A stretch of 64,000 nucleotides of DNA from JADJPF01 sp964492845 (GCA_964492845.1 CAZBMZ010000001.1:372001-436000), one strand, 5' to 3'; positions 16,360-25,222 are shown, counted from the first letter of the stretch. Translations and numbers: made by a program. Notes: generated by a model from the sequence alone, not told the origin.

Positions 16360-17940
16360 ATGAAACAAAAAAGAGAAGTAATAATAATTTTTGCAGTAAT
16401 GTTTATCTTTTTTAGCGTTACTAGCATTTTTGCTCAAATTGGAGTTAGTTCAAGCTCGGTTTCACGTTCTAAACCTACTGAGAGTCAAGAAAAAAATAGA
16501 ACTGGAACCAGTTCTGGTTCTGTTTCTTATAGTAGAGATGCTGTAGAGAACAACTATAATCAACCAAGTTACCAACCAAGTTATCAGCCAAGTTATCAGC
16601 CAAGTTATCAGCCAGCAAATTCCGGCTATACCGCTAATTTGTTGAAATCAAATGAAATATATGTAGAGGAATTTATTAATTACCATAAACATCAATTACC
16701 TTTGCCAAAAGCAGGTCAAGCAATAGCAATGGATGTGCGCTGGGGTGGTGAGCAAATTTCTATGGCTAAGCCAGAAGGAGTTTTGCAAATAGGCTTAAGT
16801 ACAACTTTTACTAATGATCGGCAGCATCTTCCACCTGTAAATTTATCAATTGTAATTGATCGTAGCGGTTCAATGGCTGACGATGCAAAGCTAGAAAAAG
16901 TTAAAAGTGCTTTGATTACTCTAGTTAACCAATTAAAAGATGGGGATGTTTTGTCCTTAATTACCTATGATACAAATGCCCAAGTTTTATGGCCCGCACA
17001 ATATTTAACAGGTAATAGACATAGTGTAATTAATGCTATTAGTAGCATTAACCCAAATGGTTCTACTAATTTACATGCAGGCTTGATACTTGGCTATCAA
17101 GAAGCTGTAAAATATTATCGCAAAGATGCAACTAATAGGGTAATTTTGCTAACAGATGGTATTGCTAACATGGGTGTGACCAGTCCAGAACAAATTGCTA
17201 GAGAATCACAACGCTTTAATGATCGAGGTATTGATCTTTCTACTATTGGGGTAGGGCGAGATCTTAACGAAGATTTACTTAGACAACTTGCAAATAGCGG
17301 ACGAGGACTATTTCATTTTGTTGCAGATGCTCAAGATGTAGAAAAGATTTTTATTAAAGAGGTAAGTAGTTTAGTTGCTGCTGTTGCTCGTCGAGTAAGA
17401 TTGCATGTTGAATATGATCCTGCTCTACAGCTAACCCATCTTTATGGCTATAAGCCAAATTATCAACAAAATAGCTTTTCTATTGTGTTAGATAACCTAA
17501 ACTTAGGAGCTACACAAGTTATAATGATGCAATTTGGCTTAAAACCAGCTAATAGAGAAATTACAAATAGAAGATTACCTGTTAGAGTAACACTTTATTA
17601 TGATGATATTGCTCAAAAGCGTTCTATTTCAGAAAGTGAACAAGCTTTTATTCAAGTTACTGAAAAATATAATGTAAATACTTTAGCAGATGATGAAGTA
17701 AAGAAGAATTTTACTATTGCTACTCTAGCCCAAGCTCTTAAGGATATGGTGACAGCTTATGAACACCATAACCGACAACAAGCTAGCCACATTGCAAATA
17801 GCACAGTTAATCAAGCTTATAACAACTATCCAACAATGAGCGATAAGGATATAAGCTATATCTTAAATATTGTTCAAGATTACCAAGTAAAACTAGGTTT
17901 AGGTAATGTTGAAAGAAATACTTCCTACGGGGGTAGATAA
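16360..17940 (+). CDS. Secreted YfbK-like vWA protein with YQPS repeats
   Basis: 526 residues. Signal peptide (residues 1-26, ending FAQ), a Ser-rich segment, then four to five tandem SYQP repeats (about 67-86) encoded by 12-bp DNA repeats. Next comes the N-terminal vWF module LLKSNEIYVEEFINYHK, a vWA domain with an intact MIDAS DRSGS at 167-171 and TDGIANMG, and a C-terminal region like that of YfbK/Ca-activated chloride-channel-like proteins. It probably mediates metal-dependent protein contacts in the periplasm. It sits between a sigma factor and its anti-sigma factor; the next gene starts immediately after the stop. Start supported by GAGGAG. Confidence 0.9.
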   Translation: MKQKREVIIIFAVMFIFFSVTSIFAQIGVSSSSVSRSKPTESQEKNRTGTSSGSVSYSRDAVENNYNQPSYQPSYQPSYQPSYQPANSGYTANLLKSNEIYVEEFINYHKHQLPLPKAGQAIAMDVRWGGEQISMAKPEGVLQIGLSTTFTNDRQHLPPVNLSIVIDRSGSMADDAKLEKVKSALITLVNQLKDGDVLSLITYDTNAQVLWPAQYLTGNRHSVINAISSINPNGSTNLHAGLILGYQEAVKYYRKDATNRVILLTDGIANMGVTSPEQIARESQRFNDRGIDLSTIGVGRDLNEDLLRQLANSGRGLFHFVADAQDVEKIFIKEVSSLVAAVARRVRLHVEYDPALQLTHLYGYKPNYQQNSFSIVLDNLNLGATQVIMMQFGLKPANREITNRRLPVRVTLYYDDIAQKRSISESEQAFIQVTEKYNVNTLADDEVKKNFTIATLAQALKDMVTAYEHHNRQQASHIANSTVNQAYNNYPTMSDKDISYILNIVQDYQVKLGLGNVERNTSYGGR

Positions 17941-18696
17941 ATGAATTGCCCAAAGTTTGAAACACAAATAGCTTTATATGTTGGTGGAGATTTATCAAAC
18001 AAAGAAGTTAACGAGCTAGAGCAGCACTTAAATAGCTGTCAAGAATGCAGTCAATTTATGGTTGGTTTGCAAGAAAGCCAGTTGTCTTTAACAAACTTTG
18101 GGCAATTAAATATCGATGAGCAAATATTTTCTACAATGCGTGCTAATGTGATGGCTGAAATTAGAAAGCAAGATAATCAGATAGGTTGGTGGCAAAAAAT
18201 ATTTAACTTTTCCTTTGGTTCTTGGCGTTATGCGTTTGCTTCAGGTGTAATTTTAGCTGTGCTTGCTACTTCAACTTATCTGTTATTTGTTAATAAAAAA
18301 GAAGTTACTAGTCAAGCAACAAATAATCAAGCTAATAGTAGTTCAGAAAAACCATTAGTTAAAGCAGATAGTAAATTAGCAAAAAGTGAGGTTATAAATA
18401 ATGTAGAAGAAGTAAGACAACCAGTAGAATATAAAAAGAATCGATATATAAGAGCTAGTAGAAAAGTAAATAAAAATGTAATCAAAGATATACAACCAAC
18501 TAACACATCTGAGATAGCCCTAGTAAATGATATTAATAAAGCTAATAACAATCAAAAATTCACTATAGATAATGTAGCTTTAGAAAATATAATGGATAAT
18601 AAAGTAAAAATGGAAATACAAACCAGTAATCCTAATGTCAGAATTATTTGGTTTGTTAACAAAGAAGAAAAGGTAGAAAAACGCACCACAAGCTAA
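17941..18696 (+). CDS. Zinc-finger (HC2-type) transmembrane anti-sigma factor
   Basis: 251 residues. The N-terminus carries the anti-sigma zinc motif HLNSCQECSQF (H-x3-C-x2-C) preceded by Cys3. A single transmembrane helix is near residues 97-116 (FASGVILAVLATSTYLLFV). A Lys/Asn-rich outer segment follows with a C-terminal strand (NVRIIWFVNKEE). This layout is a cytoplasmic sigma-binding domain, one membrane pass and an outer sensor. It starts directly after the vWA stop codon, so translational coupling is likely, and it probably holds the sigma factor of this operon inactive. Confidence 0.85.
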   Translation: MNCPKFETQIALYVGGDLSNKEVNELEQHLNSCQECSQFMVGLQESQLSLTNFGQLNIDEQIFSTMRANVMAEIRKQDNQIGWWQKIFNFSFGSWRYAFASGVILAVLATSTYLLFVNKKEVTSQATNNQANSSSEKPLVKADSKLAKSEVINNVEEVRQPVEYKKNRYIRASRKVNKNVIKDIQPTNTSEIALVNDINKANNNQKFTIDNVALENIMDNKVKMEIQTSNPNVRIIWFVNKEEKVEKRTTS

Positions 18697-18793
18697 CTTA
18701 CTGTTTTAAGCTAACTTAAGCCCTAGCAAGCAATTTTATAATTAATCAACAACAACTGTAAAAATCTATAATAAATAATTTTGGAGGTAAAGA

Positions 18794-19678
18794 ATGAGAG
18801 TTTATCTAACTTTGCTATTAATGTTTGTTTTATTTACTGCAACAACTTATGCCCAATCTGCACCGCGAACAGTTGACACCACTGCTGCACCTAGCCCAAA
18901 AGCTGCTGTTAATGCAGCAAGTCCAACCGCTGAACCAGAAAGGGTAGTAAATAAAGACTTAAAAACACAAATTTTTGAAGTTAAACATCGTGATCCTGAT
19001 GCTTTAGCCAGAGTTTTAAGAGGTTTAAGTAGTTTTGAAAAAGGCACTCAAATTAACTCAGACCGAAGCTTTAAGACTATAACTGTTCGGGATTATCCAG
19101 AAAATGTTACTGTAATTGAACGTGCTTTAACTCGACTTGATGTACCAGAAAAGCTACCTGCTAATTTAGAATTTCAATTGCACATTATTACTGCTTCTCG
19201 TAGTGGTAAAGCAACTGAACAAATGCCAAAAAACTTAGCTCCTGTTGTTGCAGAACTACAAAAAACCTTACAATATAGCAACTATAGTTATGTAACCACA
19301 GTATTTAACCGCGCTCAAGATGGTAGAGATATTGAAGCACAAGGTTCTGTAGAATTAAATCCTGCCCTAACAGAATTAAATGCTGTGTTAAAAAACAATA
19401 AAACCTTTTATAACTACAAATTAACAGATATTCAAGTAGGTGTAGATGATGCTAACAATGAAACTGTACAAGTAAGAAGAATGGCTTTTGGGCTACGTAC
19501 ACCTGTACCAGTAAGAGCAAGAGATGGTGTAACCATTGCAGATGCAAGTTATGTGGAGGCTTCCATTTTAACTGGGCTTAGTTTGCGTGAAGGTGAACAA
19601 GTTGTTGTTGGTACAGCAAATATTGGTAACTCAGATGATGCAGTTATTTTGGTGGTATCAGTAAAAAAAGTTAAATAA
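18794..19678 (+). CDS. Secreted protein with a secretin-N-like domain
   Basis: 294 residues. Signal peptide (1-20, ending TYAQ), an Ala/Pro-rich linker, then a segment (about 58-116) FEVKHRDPDALARVLRGL…ITVRDYPENVTVIERALTRLDVPE, which has the pattern of secretin N-domains. The C-terminal half is a beta-rich region (QLHIITASR…VVVGTANIGNSDDAVILVVSVKKVK) like that seen in periplasmic proteins of the secretin type. No secretin barrel is present. It is the last gene of the sigma/vWA cluster and is followed by a strong terminator. Start supported by GGAGG. Confidence 0.8.
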   Translation: MRVYLTLLLMFVLFTATTYAQSAPRTVDTTAAPSPKAAVNAASPTAEPERVVNKDLKTQIFEVKHRDPDALARVLRGLSSFEKGTQINSDRSFKTITVRDYPENVTVIERALTRLDVPEKLPANLEFQLHIITASRSGKATEQMPKNLAPVVAELQKTLQYSNYSYVTTVFNRAQDGRDIEAQGSVELNPALTELNAVLKNNKTFYNYKLTDIQVGVDDANNETVQVRRMAFGLRTPVPVRARDGVTIADASYVEASILTGLSLREGEQVVVGTANIGNSDDAVILVVSVKKVK

Positions 19679-19718
19679 GAACAAACTAAAACTTAATGCT
19701 CTGTGAGAGCATCTACTT

Positions 19719-19756
19719 AATAGCCTAGTGAGAAATCACTGGGCTATTATGTTTTT
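19719..19756 (+). terminator. Strong terminator with GAAA tetraloop
   Basis: 13-bp stem (AATAGCCTAGTGA / TCACTGGGCTATT, one G-U pair) closed by a GAAA tetraloop, followed by ATGTTTTT. It ends the sigma factor–vWA–anti-sigma–secretin-N cluster. Confidence 0.85.
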
Positions 19757-19784
19757 GCCGCAATTTAGCAAAAGGTCTTTTTAT

Positions 19785-19820
19785 TTGTGTGGGATTTTTC
19801 GATAAGATATAACTTATCGA
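19785..19820 (+). promoter_or_regulatory. Promoter with central palindrome upstream of terC
   Basis: TTGTGT (19785-19790), a 17-base spacer and TATAAC (19808-19813). The -10 box sits in the middle of a perfect palindrome with arms TCGATAAG (19799-19806) and CTTATCGA (19813-19820) and a 6-base spacer. This is a classic place for a repressor dimer. No yybP-ykoY-type riboswitch fits the 20-base leader left before the gene. Confidence 0.5.
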
Positions 19821-19840
19821 ATTAAATAAAGGGAGAGTCT

Positions 19841-20782
19841 ATGTCACAGCAGACTTTGGCTTGGGTAGGGTTTCACGTTTTTATATTGTTTATGCTTGCG
19901 CTGGATCTAGGGATAGTTCGTCGTAAAGCACGCGAAGTTTCTTTAAAAGAAGCATTAGCTTGGAGTGCAATTTGGATTAGCCTAGCAATGGTCTTTAATG
20001 GTTTTATTTATTATTGGCTAGGTTCAGAAAAAGCACTTAGCTTTTTAGCCGGTTATTTAGTAGAAAAATCATTAAGTGTAGACAATCTATTTGTATTCTT
20101 ACTAGTTTTTTCTTATTTCAAAGTGCCGCCACTTTACCAACATAAAATATTATTTTGGGGAATTTTAGGTGCGCTTTTTATGCGGGCAATATTTATTATT
20201 GCTGGCATTGCTTTAATTAGCTATTTTCATTTTGTGATTTATATTTTTGGTGCATTTTTAATTTTTACTGGTATTAAATTAGTTACTAGCAAAGATGATG
20301 ATATAGAACCAGAAAACAATCCAGTACTAAAATTAGTTCGCAAATTTATTCCTATCAAAACCGAATATGGCGTTGGTAAATTTTTTCTAAGAGAAAGTGG
20401 AAAATTATACGCTACTCAACTATTTGTTGTGCTTGTGGTTGTAGAAACAACCGACGTTATTTTTGCTGTAGACTCTATTCCTGCTATTTTAGCCATTACT
20501 CCAGACCCTTTTATTGTTTATACATCTAATATTATGGCAATTCTTGGACTTCGCGCCCTCTACTTTGCTCTATCTGGAATTATGGGAATGTTTCATTACC
20601 TTTCCTATGGATTATGTCTAATTTTAGTTTTTATTGGTGTAAAAATGCTGATTTCTGATTTTTACAAGATACCTATTGCTGTTGCATTAGGTGTAATTGC
20701 AGGAGTTTTAACTATTTCCATCATTCTTTCCATAGCTTTTAAGCCGGAAGTATCAGAAAAATCTGTTGAACCAGGACAGTAA
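19841..20782 (+). CDS. TerC/Alx-family integral membrane protein
   Basis: 313 residues with seven to nine hydrophobic segments. The TerC core signatures are present: EKSLSVDNLFVFLLVFSYF and VVVETTDVIFAVDSIPAILAIT, each with conserved Asp/Glu inside the membrane. The overall length and the internal acidic hinge (KDDDIEPENNP) match the Alx/TerC branch, linked to manganese export, pH response or tellurium resistance. Monocistronic, flanked by terminators. Start supported by GGGAG. Confidence 0.9.
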   Translation: MSQQTLAWVGFHVFILFMLALDLGIVRRKAREVSLKEALAWSAIWISLAMVFNGFIYYWLGSEKALSFLAGYLVEKSLSVDNLFVFLLVFSYFKVPPLYQHKILFWGILGALFMRAIFIIAGIALISYFHFVIYIFGAFLIFTGIKLVTSKDDDIEPENNPVLKLVRKFIPIKTEYGVGKFFLRESGKLYATQLFVVLVVVETTDVIFAVDSIPAILAITPDPFIVYTSNIMAILGLRALYFALSGIMGMFHYLSYGLCLILVFIGVKMLISDFYKIPIAVALGVIAGVLTISIILSIAFKPEVSEKSVEPGQ

Positions 20783-20830
20783 AATTTCTAAAACTCTACA
20801 AAATAAGATCTAGATTTCCTTATTAAAAGT

Positions 20831-20870
20831 AAAAATCAAGAGTTATGTTAAATAATAACTCTTGATTTTT
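20831..20870. terminator. Bidirectional terminator after terC
   Basis: Perfect 16-bp stem AAAAATCAAGAGTTAT / ATAACTCTTGATTTTT with an 8-base loop. A and T runs on both sides let it work for the plus-strand terC and for the minus-strand gene ending at 20955. Confidence 0.85.
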
Positions 20871-20954
20871 TACTATGGGAGCAAATTTAAGTTTTTAGCT
20901 AATAGCTAACATACGCAATATTTTTTTAAGATAGAAAAATTGAAATTTCCATAA

Positions 20955-21401
20955 TTAACGATTTATCAAGTTTGAAATTTGGTGTGTGTTGCTACAAGTG
21001 CTAGACGCATCTAAATCTAAAAAACTTAGTTGCAGACTGCTTGTTTTTTCAAGTTTGAGTCTATCTGTATCTCCTACAGTTTTTCCTGCGAGTGGAGTAG
21101 AAAAATTTGTTGTACCAACAAGATTAACACCTATAGTAAATCCTCCTATTTCAGCTACTGAAAGACCTAAAGTTACTCCTACCCCTCCAACTTGCTGAGT
21201 AACATTAACAGCGGGTGGGATAGCACTGTCTTTAAGAAAAACTAGTAAGATAAACCAATCTATGCCTTTTGTATCACCTCCATTAACTTCAAGACAATCA
21301 CCTGACTCTAAAACTGGTGTGTCATTAGACATAAGTAAACCATCTGCTCTATATACAGCAAACTTTAACTTAAAACTGGTACTGTTTTTAATAATAGCCA
21401 T
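20955..21401 (-). CDS. Hypothetical protein, 148 aa
   Basis: No recognised family. The protein begins MAIIKNSTSFKLKFAVYRADG without a signal peptide, then a beta-rich, low-charge sequence with a Val/Gly-rich middle (VTQQVGGVGVTLGLSVAEIGGFTIGVNL) and a C-terminus with one Cys. A glycine-rich beta stretch flanked by Ser/Thr could suit a membrane-interacting or self-assembling protein, but this is only an impression. Expression is supported by an AGGAGA ribosome-binding site and a shared terminator. It diverges from a second unknown small gene at 21772. Confidence 0.65.
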   Translation of the reverse strand: MAIIKNSTSFKLKFAVYRADGLLMSNDTPVLESGDCLEVNGGDTKGIDWFILLVFLKDSAIPPAVNVTQQVGGVGVTLGLSVAEIGGFTIGVNLVGTTNFSTPLAGKTVGDTDRLKLEKTSSLQLSFLDLDASSTCSNTHQISNLINR

Positions 21402-21771
21402 AAGATTCTCCTTTAGAATAATTATTTAGTTAATAGATATAGTTGTTTGTAAATGTTCTATATCAATTTTTAAGCTTTTAGACTTGAAGTTTCAGAATTG
21501 CTATTTTTGTGCCAAAAATAAATAAATTATTAAGTCTAGTTATATCTATTAGTTACAGATTTGAATTTGTTTGAGACACTTGTAGCCTAGTACATAATAT
21601 GTTGCATAACTGTAAGAAAAGTGTCTTAAGAGTGTCCCAAAGCCTATAAATTTTGGTAGATAAGGAAAAAATCATAGGGGTTTAAGTCATTTGTGAGACG
21701 CTTTTTTTAGGAAAATCTCGCTATGTCTAAGTAGAAGTTAGTGAAAAGTAGAAATAAAAAAGGAGATAAAT
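21402..21771. other. 370-base intergenic region with inverted repeats between two divergent unknown genes
   Basis: No gene found. An 11-bp inverted repeat (TAATAGATATA at 21431-21441, TATATCTATTA at 21541-21551) encloses a nested AGACTT/AAGTCT pair. A TTTTTG-TGC-CAAAAA hairpin is near 21504-21518. A further pair, GAGACACTT near 21572 and AAGTGTCTT near 21620, precedes the plus-strand gene. These look like regulatory sites for the divergent genes rather than a structural RNA. Confidence 0.4.
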
Positions 21772-22056
21772 ATGCCTTCAGTAACAAATAAAGGTGGACA
21801 TATATACCAAAGTACCCGTGCTGATAATTATGCAGGAGTTGATGAAGCAACAGTAACCCAACTAAATGCAAACACTGGGACTTGGGTTGTCACATTAAAA
21901 GATATACCCACAAAAGCAAATTTTGCAGTTAATCAAACACTTGTTTACAATTCTAAAGGCACAAATAATCATAATGCTGATAACAACCTTACTGTAACAA
22001 GTGTAAATGGGCCAACTAAATATACTTGTAGGGGTAATTGGCCGATGAACATATAA
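21772..22056 (+). CDS. Hypothetical protein, 94 aa
   Basis: No recognised family. The sequence is polar and beta-strand-like (TWVVTLKDIPTKANFAVNQTLVYNSKG), with a single Cys near the C-terminus and no signal peptide or transmembrane segment. Reality is supported by a good AGGAG site 7 bases before the ATG and a hairpin terminator directly after the stop. It is divergent from the 148-residue unknown protein, and the two may be functionally linked through the shared promoter region. Confidence 0.6.
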   Translation: MPSVTNKGGHIYQSTRADNYAGVDEATVTQLNANTGTWVVTLKDIPTKANFAVNQTLVYNSKGTNNHNADNNLTVTSVNGPTKYTCRGNWPMNI

Positions 22057-22061
22057 AACTA

Positions 22062-22106
22062 AAAACTCCACAGTTGAGCGCGAAAAGATATCAATTGTGG
22101 AGTTTT
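22062..22106. terminator. Bidirectional terminator between convergent genes
   Basis: 16-bp stem AAAACTCCACAGTTGA / TCAATTGTGGAGTTTT (one G-U pair) with a 13-base loop. A and T runs on both ends suit both strands. Confidence 0.8.
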
Positions 22107-22120
22107 CTAGTTTATAAAGT

Positions 22121-22747
22121 TTATTTTCTTTTACTTGAAGGCTTTTTAGGTAGTCGTAAATCAATAAAATTAGAAGGATCCGTCCAACCTCTTGCATCAC
22201 TACTATAACCAGCACCAGTTTCACCCCAACTAGGACAATTAGAAAAGCGAATCTCTAAATGTAAATGACAGTTATATATTCCGCCTCCATCCCCAATAAA
22301 ACCAATAACTTCCCGCATATTTACATCACCAGCAGTTTTACTAAAGGATTTGAGATGCCCATAAAGAGATTCTATTTCTTGTCCATTTGATAAAGTGTGA
22401 CGAATGATTAAAACATTTCCCCACCCTTCTATATTTGTTCCAGCAAAAACGATTTTTCCATTTGAAATAGCTCGAACCGGCAAACCACAATCAGTATTTC
22501 CGCCTGTTTCGGCGTTCCAGTCTTCTCCTAAATGATTGACTTCTCGAAAATCTCTTGCGTTATACCAACCATCCCCATCTTTTGCTTGTGTTACTTTGTC
22601 AGATTTTCCAATAGGATAAACAAATTCTTTAGCTAAATTAAATGTAGCTAATTTAATATTTGCAGATGTTGTATTTAAGCTTTGAATTGCTAAGTTTAAT
22701 AGCAAACAAATTACTATCAAACTTACATGTAAGCTATTTTTAATCAT
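22121..22747 (-). CDS. M23-family (LytM) zinc metallopeptidase, secreted
   Basis: 208 residues with an N-terminal hydrophobic signal. The LytM core is recognisable: HLGEDW (H-x3-D, first zinc ligands), PVRAISNGKIVFAG, GNVLIIRHTL, SLYGHLKSF and CHLHLEIR (H-x-H). All zinc ligands and the catalytic-site His are present, so endopeptidase activity on peptidoglycan cross-links is plausible. The C-terminus is basic (KKPSSKRK). It follows hemC on the same strand by 23 bases, perhaps by read-through. Confidence 0.85.
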   Translation of the reverse strand: MIKNSLHVSLIVICLLLNLAIQSLNTTSANIKLATFNLAKEFVYPIGKSDKVTQAKDGDGWYNARDFREVNHLGEDWNAETGGNTDCGLPVRAISNGKIVFAGTNIEGWGNVLIIRHTLSNGQEIESLYGHLKSFSKTAGDVNMREVIGFIGDGGGIYNCHLHLEIRFSNCPSWGETGAGYSSDARGWTDPSNFIDLRLPKKPSSKRK

Positions 22748-22770
22748 AGTTTTAGAGTATTTTTAAACAT

Positions 22771-23682
22771 CTACTGAAAATCTTTAATAAGTTGATCTGC
22801 ACCTGATAAAAGAATTTCTTGGGCTAGATTTTGAGCTAGGTTTTGGTAATTATCTAAATCTCCTAAAACTTCTTTTTTAATTATTGTTTTTCCATCAACA
22901 CTAGCAACACAACCCATCATTTTCATTTCTTTGCCGCTTACTTGGGCAAAACCTGCAATAGGGACTTGGCAACCGCCACCCAGGGCAGCTAGAAAGATTC
23001 TTTCAGCAAGACAAGCTTTTCGAGTTTCTTCATGATTTAAGATAGAGACATGTTTACAGGTTTCTTCATCACCAGCGCGAATTTCAATCCCTAGCGCACC
23101 TTGTCCAACAGCAGGAATAATTAAATCTGATGTAAGTTCTTGGGAAATACGTTCCTTTAATCCAAGACGTGTTAGCCCAGCACAAGCTAGAATGATTGCA
23201 TCATACATTCCTTCATCTAATTTACGTAAGCGAGTATCTACATTACCTCTAAGTTCTGTAATTTTTAGGTCTGGTCGCTGATTAAGTAGTTGAGATTTCC
23301 GACGGGTTGAAGTCGTGCCGACATGAGAATTTTCTGGAAGTTGATGTAAAGACTCTCCACTACGGCTAATTAGCGCGTCATAGGGGTTTTCTCGTTCAGT
23401 AATTGCAGCTAAAAAAAGGTTTGGGTTTGGGTCAGTTGCTAGATCTTTTAAGCTATGCACAGCTACATCAATTTCATTATTTAGCAGTGCGTCTTGAATT
23501 TCTTTAGTAAAAAGTCCTTTAGGCATATTTTCTGGTGGAGTAACTTCTTGATAACGATCTCCAGTAGTTTTGATAATTTCAATTGTTACTTCTAATGAGG
23601 GAAAAGCTTTTTCTAATGAGCTTTTAGCCCAGTTTGCTTGCCAAAGAGCTAATTTACTACCACGTGAACCTATTCTAATCAT
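22771..23682 (-). CDS. hemC: Hydroxymethylbilane synthase (porphobilinogen deaminase)
   Basis: 303 residues, normal length. It polymerises four porphobilinogens into hydroxymethylbilane in tetrapyrrole synthesis. Signatures: IGSRGSKLALWQA, VHSLKDL with the catalytic Asp80, GTTSTRRKSQLL, ELRGNVDTRLRKL, and the dipyrromethane-cofactor Cys238 in LGGGCQVPIA. hemA lies about 22 kb away, so haem genes are dispersed here. Adjacent genes are unrelated. Confidence 0.97.
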   Translation of the reverse strand: MIRIGSRGSKLALWQANWAKSSLEKAFPSLEVTIEIIKTTGDRYQEVTPPENMPKGLFTKEIQDALLNNEIDVAVHSLKDLATDPNPNLFLAAITERENPYDALISRSGESLHQLPENSHVGTTSTRRKSQLLNQRPDLKITELRGNVDTRLRKLDEGMYDAIILACAGLTRLGLKERISQELTSDLIIPAVGQGALGIEIRAGDEETCKHVSILNHEETRKACLAERIFLAALGGGCQVPIAGFAQVSGKEMKMMGCVASVDGKTIIKKEVLGDLDNYQNLAQNLAQEILLSGADQLIKDFQ

Positions 23683-23712
23683 TATTAATATTTATTCCTT
23701 ATGTTATTAGTA

Positions 23713-24111
23713 TTATTTTTTCTTGCTGACTATTAAAGTAACAATGGGTGATCCTGTTGTTGGTTTATGTACCTCTGGATAAGGCTCAAGACCAACAAAT
23801 TTTATTTCACAACCTTGATAAACAACCGATGTTCCACCTTCAAAATCATTAAGCTCTACTGTTTTTTTGTCAGCGTTTTTTTCTAAAACTAGACTGATTT
23901 TAGCACTACCAGCATCAATACATCTTGCACCTTTAGGGCAACGAGAGTCTTCTAAAACTTTGTTAAAAGTTATTTTTATTGCTTCGTTTTTAATAACAGC
24001 ATGACTATTTATTTTTATGCTAAATTCTTTGTCTAAAGTTGGTTCTTCAATTGTATTTAATGGAGCAACGCAAGCTATGAGGAGAAAAATCATTAAACTA
24101 AGTGTTTTCAT
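23713..24111 (-). CDS. Small putative lipoprotein
   Basis: 132 residues with a short hydrophobic leader and a good lipobox LIAC (Cys at 14). The conserved-looking segment DSRCPKGARCIDAGSAKISLVLE holds two cysteines that may pair. The rest is beta-strand. Similar short lipoproteins with a CP…C…G.A motif occur in several Gram-negative phyla; the function is unknown. Start supported by GAGG. Located 30 bases upstream of hemC on the same strand. Confidence 0.7.
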   Translation of the reverse strand: MKTLSLMIFLLIACVAPLNTIEEPTLDKEFSIKINSHAVIKNEAIKITFNKVLEDSRCPKGARCIDAGSAKISLVLEKNADKKTVELNDFEGGTSVVYQGCEIKFVGLEPYPEVHKPTTGSPIVTLIVSKKK

Positions 24112-24229
24112 GGGGCTAACCTCTTAAATTATTTGTTACATATTCTTGGCATTTACATGCCAAGCTAAAGGTTGTGTCGTTCCTGGCGGAACTTAAGATT
24201 TTTAGCTAATTTAATTACAATACTAAAAG

Positions 24230-25198
24230 TTACGGTTTTTCATCAACCAAACTATTATAGTAACCAAAACGATGACGAATATTTAAAGATGGACGAGAAG
24301 GAATATCTATCTTAATGGTACGAAATAAGTTGTCGGCTTCTGAATTAGGATAAAATGACAAAATATATTGTTGTCTTAAGTCCTCATCGATTTGATTAAA
24401 AACTTGGTCTAGTTCTAAAGCATTTTTAGGATAAAAAGCTCGTCCACCGGTTGCCGTGCAAAGACGCTCTAGCACTTCTTGATTTAATCCTGCTTTTTCT
24501 CCCAAACCTATTGTATAAATAGTAACTTCACGTCGCCAAGCATAATCTAGCGCGTCTCGCAGTTCAATCCCGCTTTCAGAGTCGTAACCATCAGAAATTA
24601 GCACAAGAACACGATGCCCATTAGCTGCTTGTAAAAGCTCATCAACTGCAACATAAATTGCTCCATAAAGTGCAGTTCCATTTAATTTTTTATCATCTCC
24701 GTCAAGTGCAGGGCCTAAAGTGCCAGGAGCAGGCAAAACCATATGACGACGTTCCAGGGCTTCTTTTAACGCGGCTTTATCTTTGGTAAGTGGTTGAGAG
24801 ACAACTATTTCTTGTTGAAAAGCTACAACCCCGGCTAGGTCTTTTTCTGTAATTGCTTGGTCAAAAAATTTGAAAGCTGATTGACGGGCAGATTCTAAAT
24901 GAGGCTGCATACTCCCAGATAAATCAAGTAGCAAGGCAAAGTTAAGCGATTGTTTACTGCTACGTTGTAAGGAAACTAGTTGAGCTACTTGCCCATTTTC
25001 AAAAAGTTTTATTTCCTCAGCCTTTAAGTCATTAATTGGTTTATTGGTACGGTCTATTGCACTAAATGGAACTACTACTAGTTGTGTCTTAAACTCTAGG
25101 ATAATTTCTTTTTCTTCTCCAACAATATCATTTTGTTGAGCAAAAGAGTTATTAGCAAAAAATAAAAACAGTACTAAAGCAAAAATCAACTTTTTCAT
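24230..25198 (-). CDS. Secreted vWA protein, 'VWFA-related Acidobacterial' type
   Basis: 322 residues. Signal peptide (1-20, ending SFAQ). A beta-domain FKTQLVVVPFSAIDRTNKPINDLKAEEIKLFENG, the usual prelude in this family, precedes a vWA domain with MIDAS Asp92-x-Ser94-x-Ser96 (LLDLSGSM) and LISDGYDSESG. The C-terminus (QQYILSFYPN…RFGYY) is also typical. Members are very abundant in Acidobacteriota and probably mediate envelope protein contacts. It lies 24 bases after the phosphodiesterase gene, forming a two-gene unit. Confidence 0.88.
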   Translation of the reverse strand: MKKLIFALVLFLFFANNSFAQQNDIVGEEKEIILEFKTQLVVVPFSAIDRTNKPINDLKAEEIKLFENGQVAQLVSLQRSSKQSLNFALLLDLSGSMQPHLESARQSAFKFFDQAITEKDLAGVVAFQQEIVVSQPLTKDKAALKEALERRHMVLPAPGTLGPALDGDDKKLNGTALYGAIYVAVDELLQAANGHRVLVLISDGYDSESGIELRDALDYAWRREVTIYTIGLGEKAGLNQEVLERLCTATGGRAFYPKNALELDQVFNQIDEDLRQQYILSFYPNSEADNLFRTIKIDIPSRPSLNIRHRFGYYNSLVDEKP

Positions 25199-25222
25199 AA
25201 AACTTAAACCTTTAATTAAGAG

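Noticed and set aside
19750..19840. yybP-ykoY manganese riboswitch before terC
   Set aside because: The leader after the inferred promoter is only about 20 bases, and no such fold can be made.
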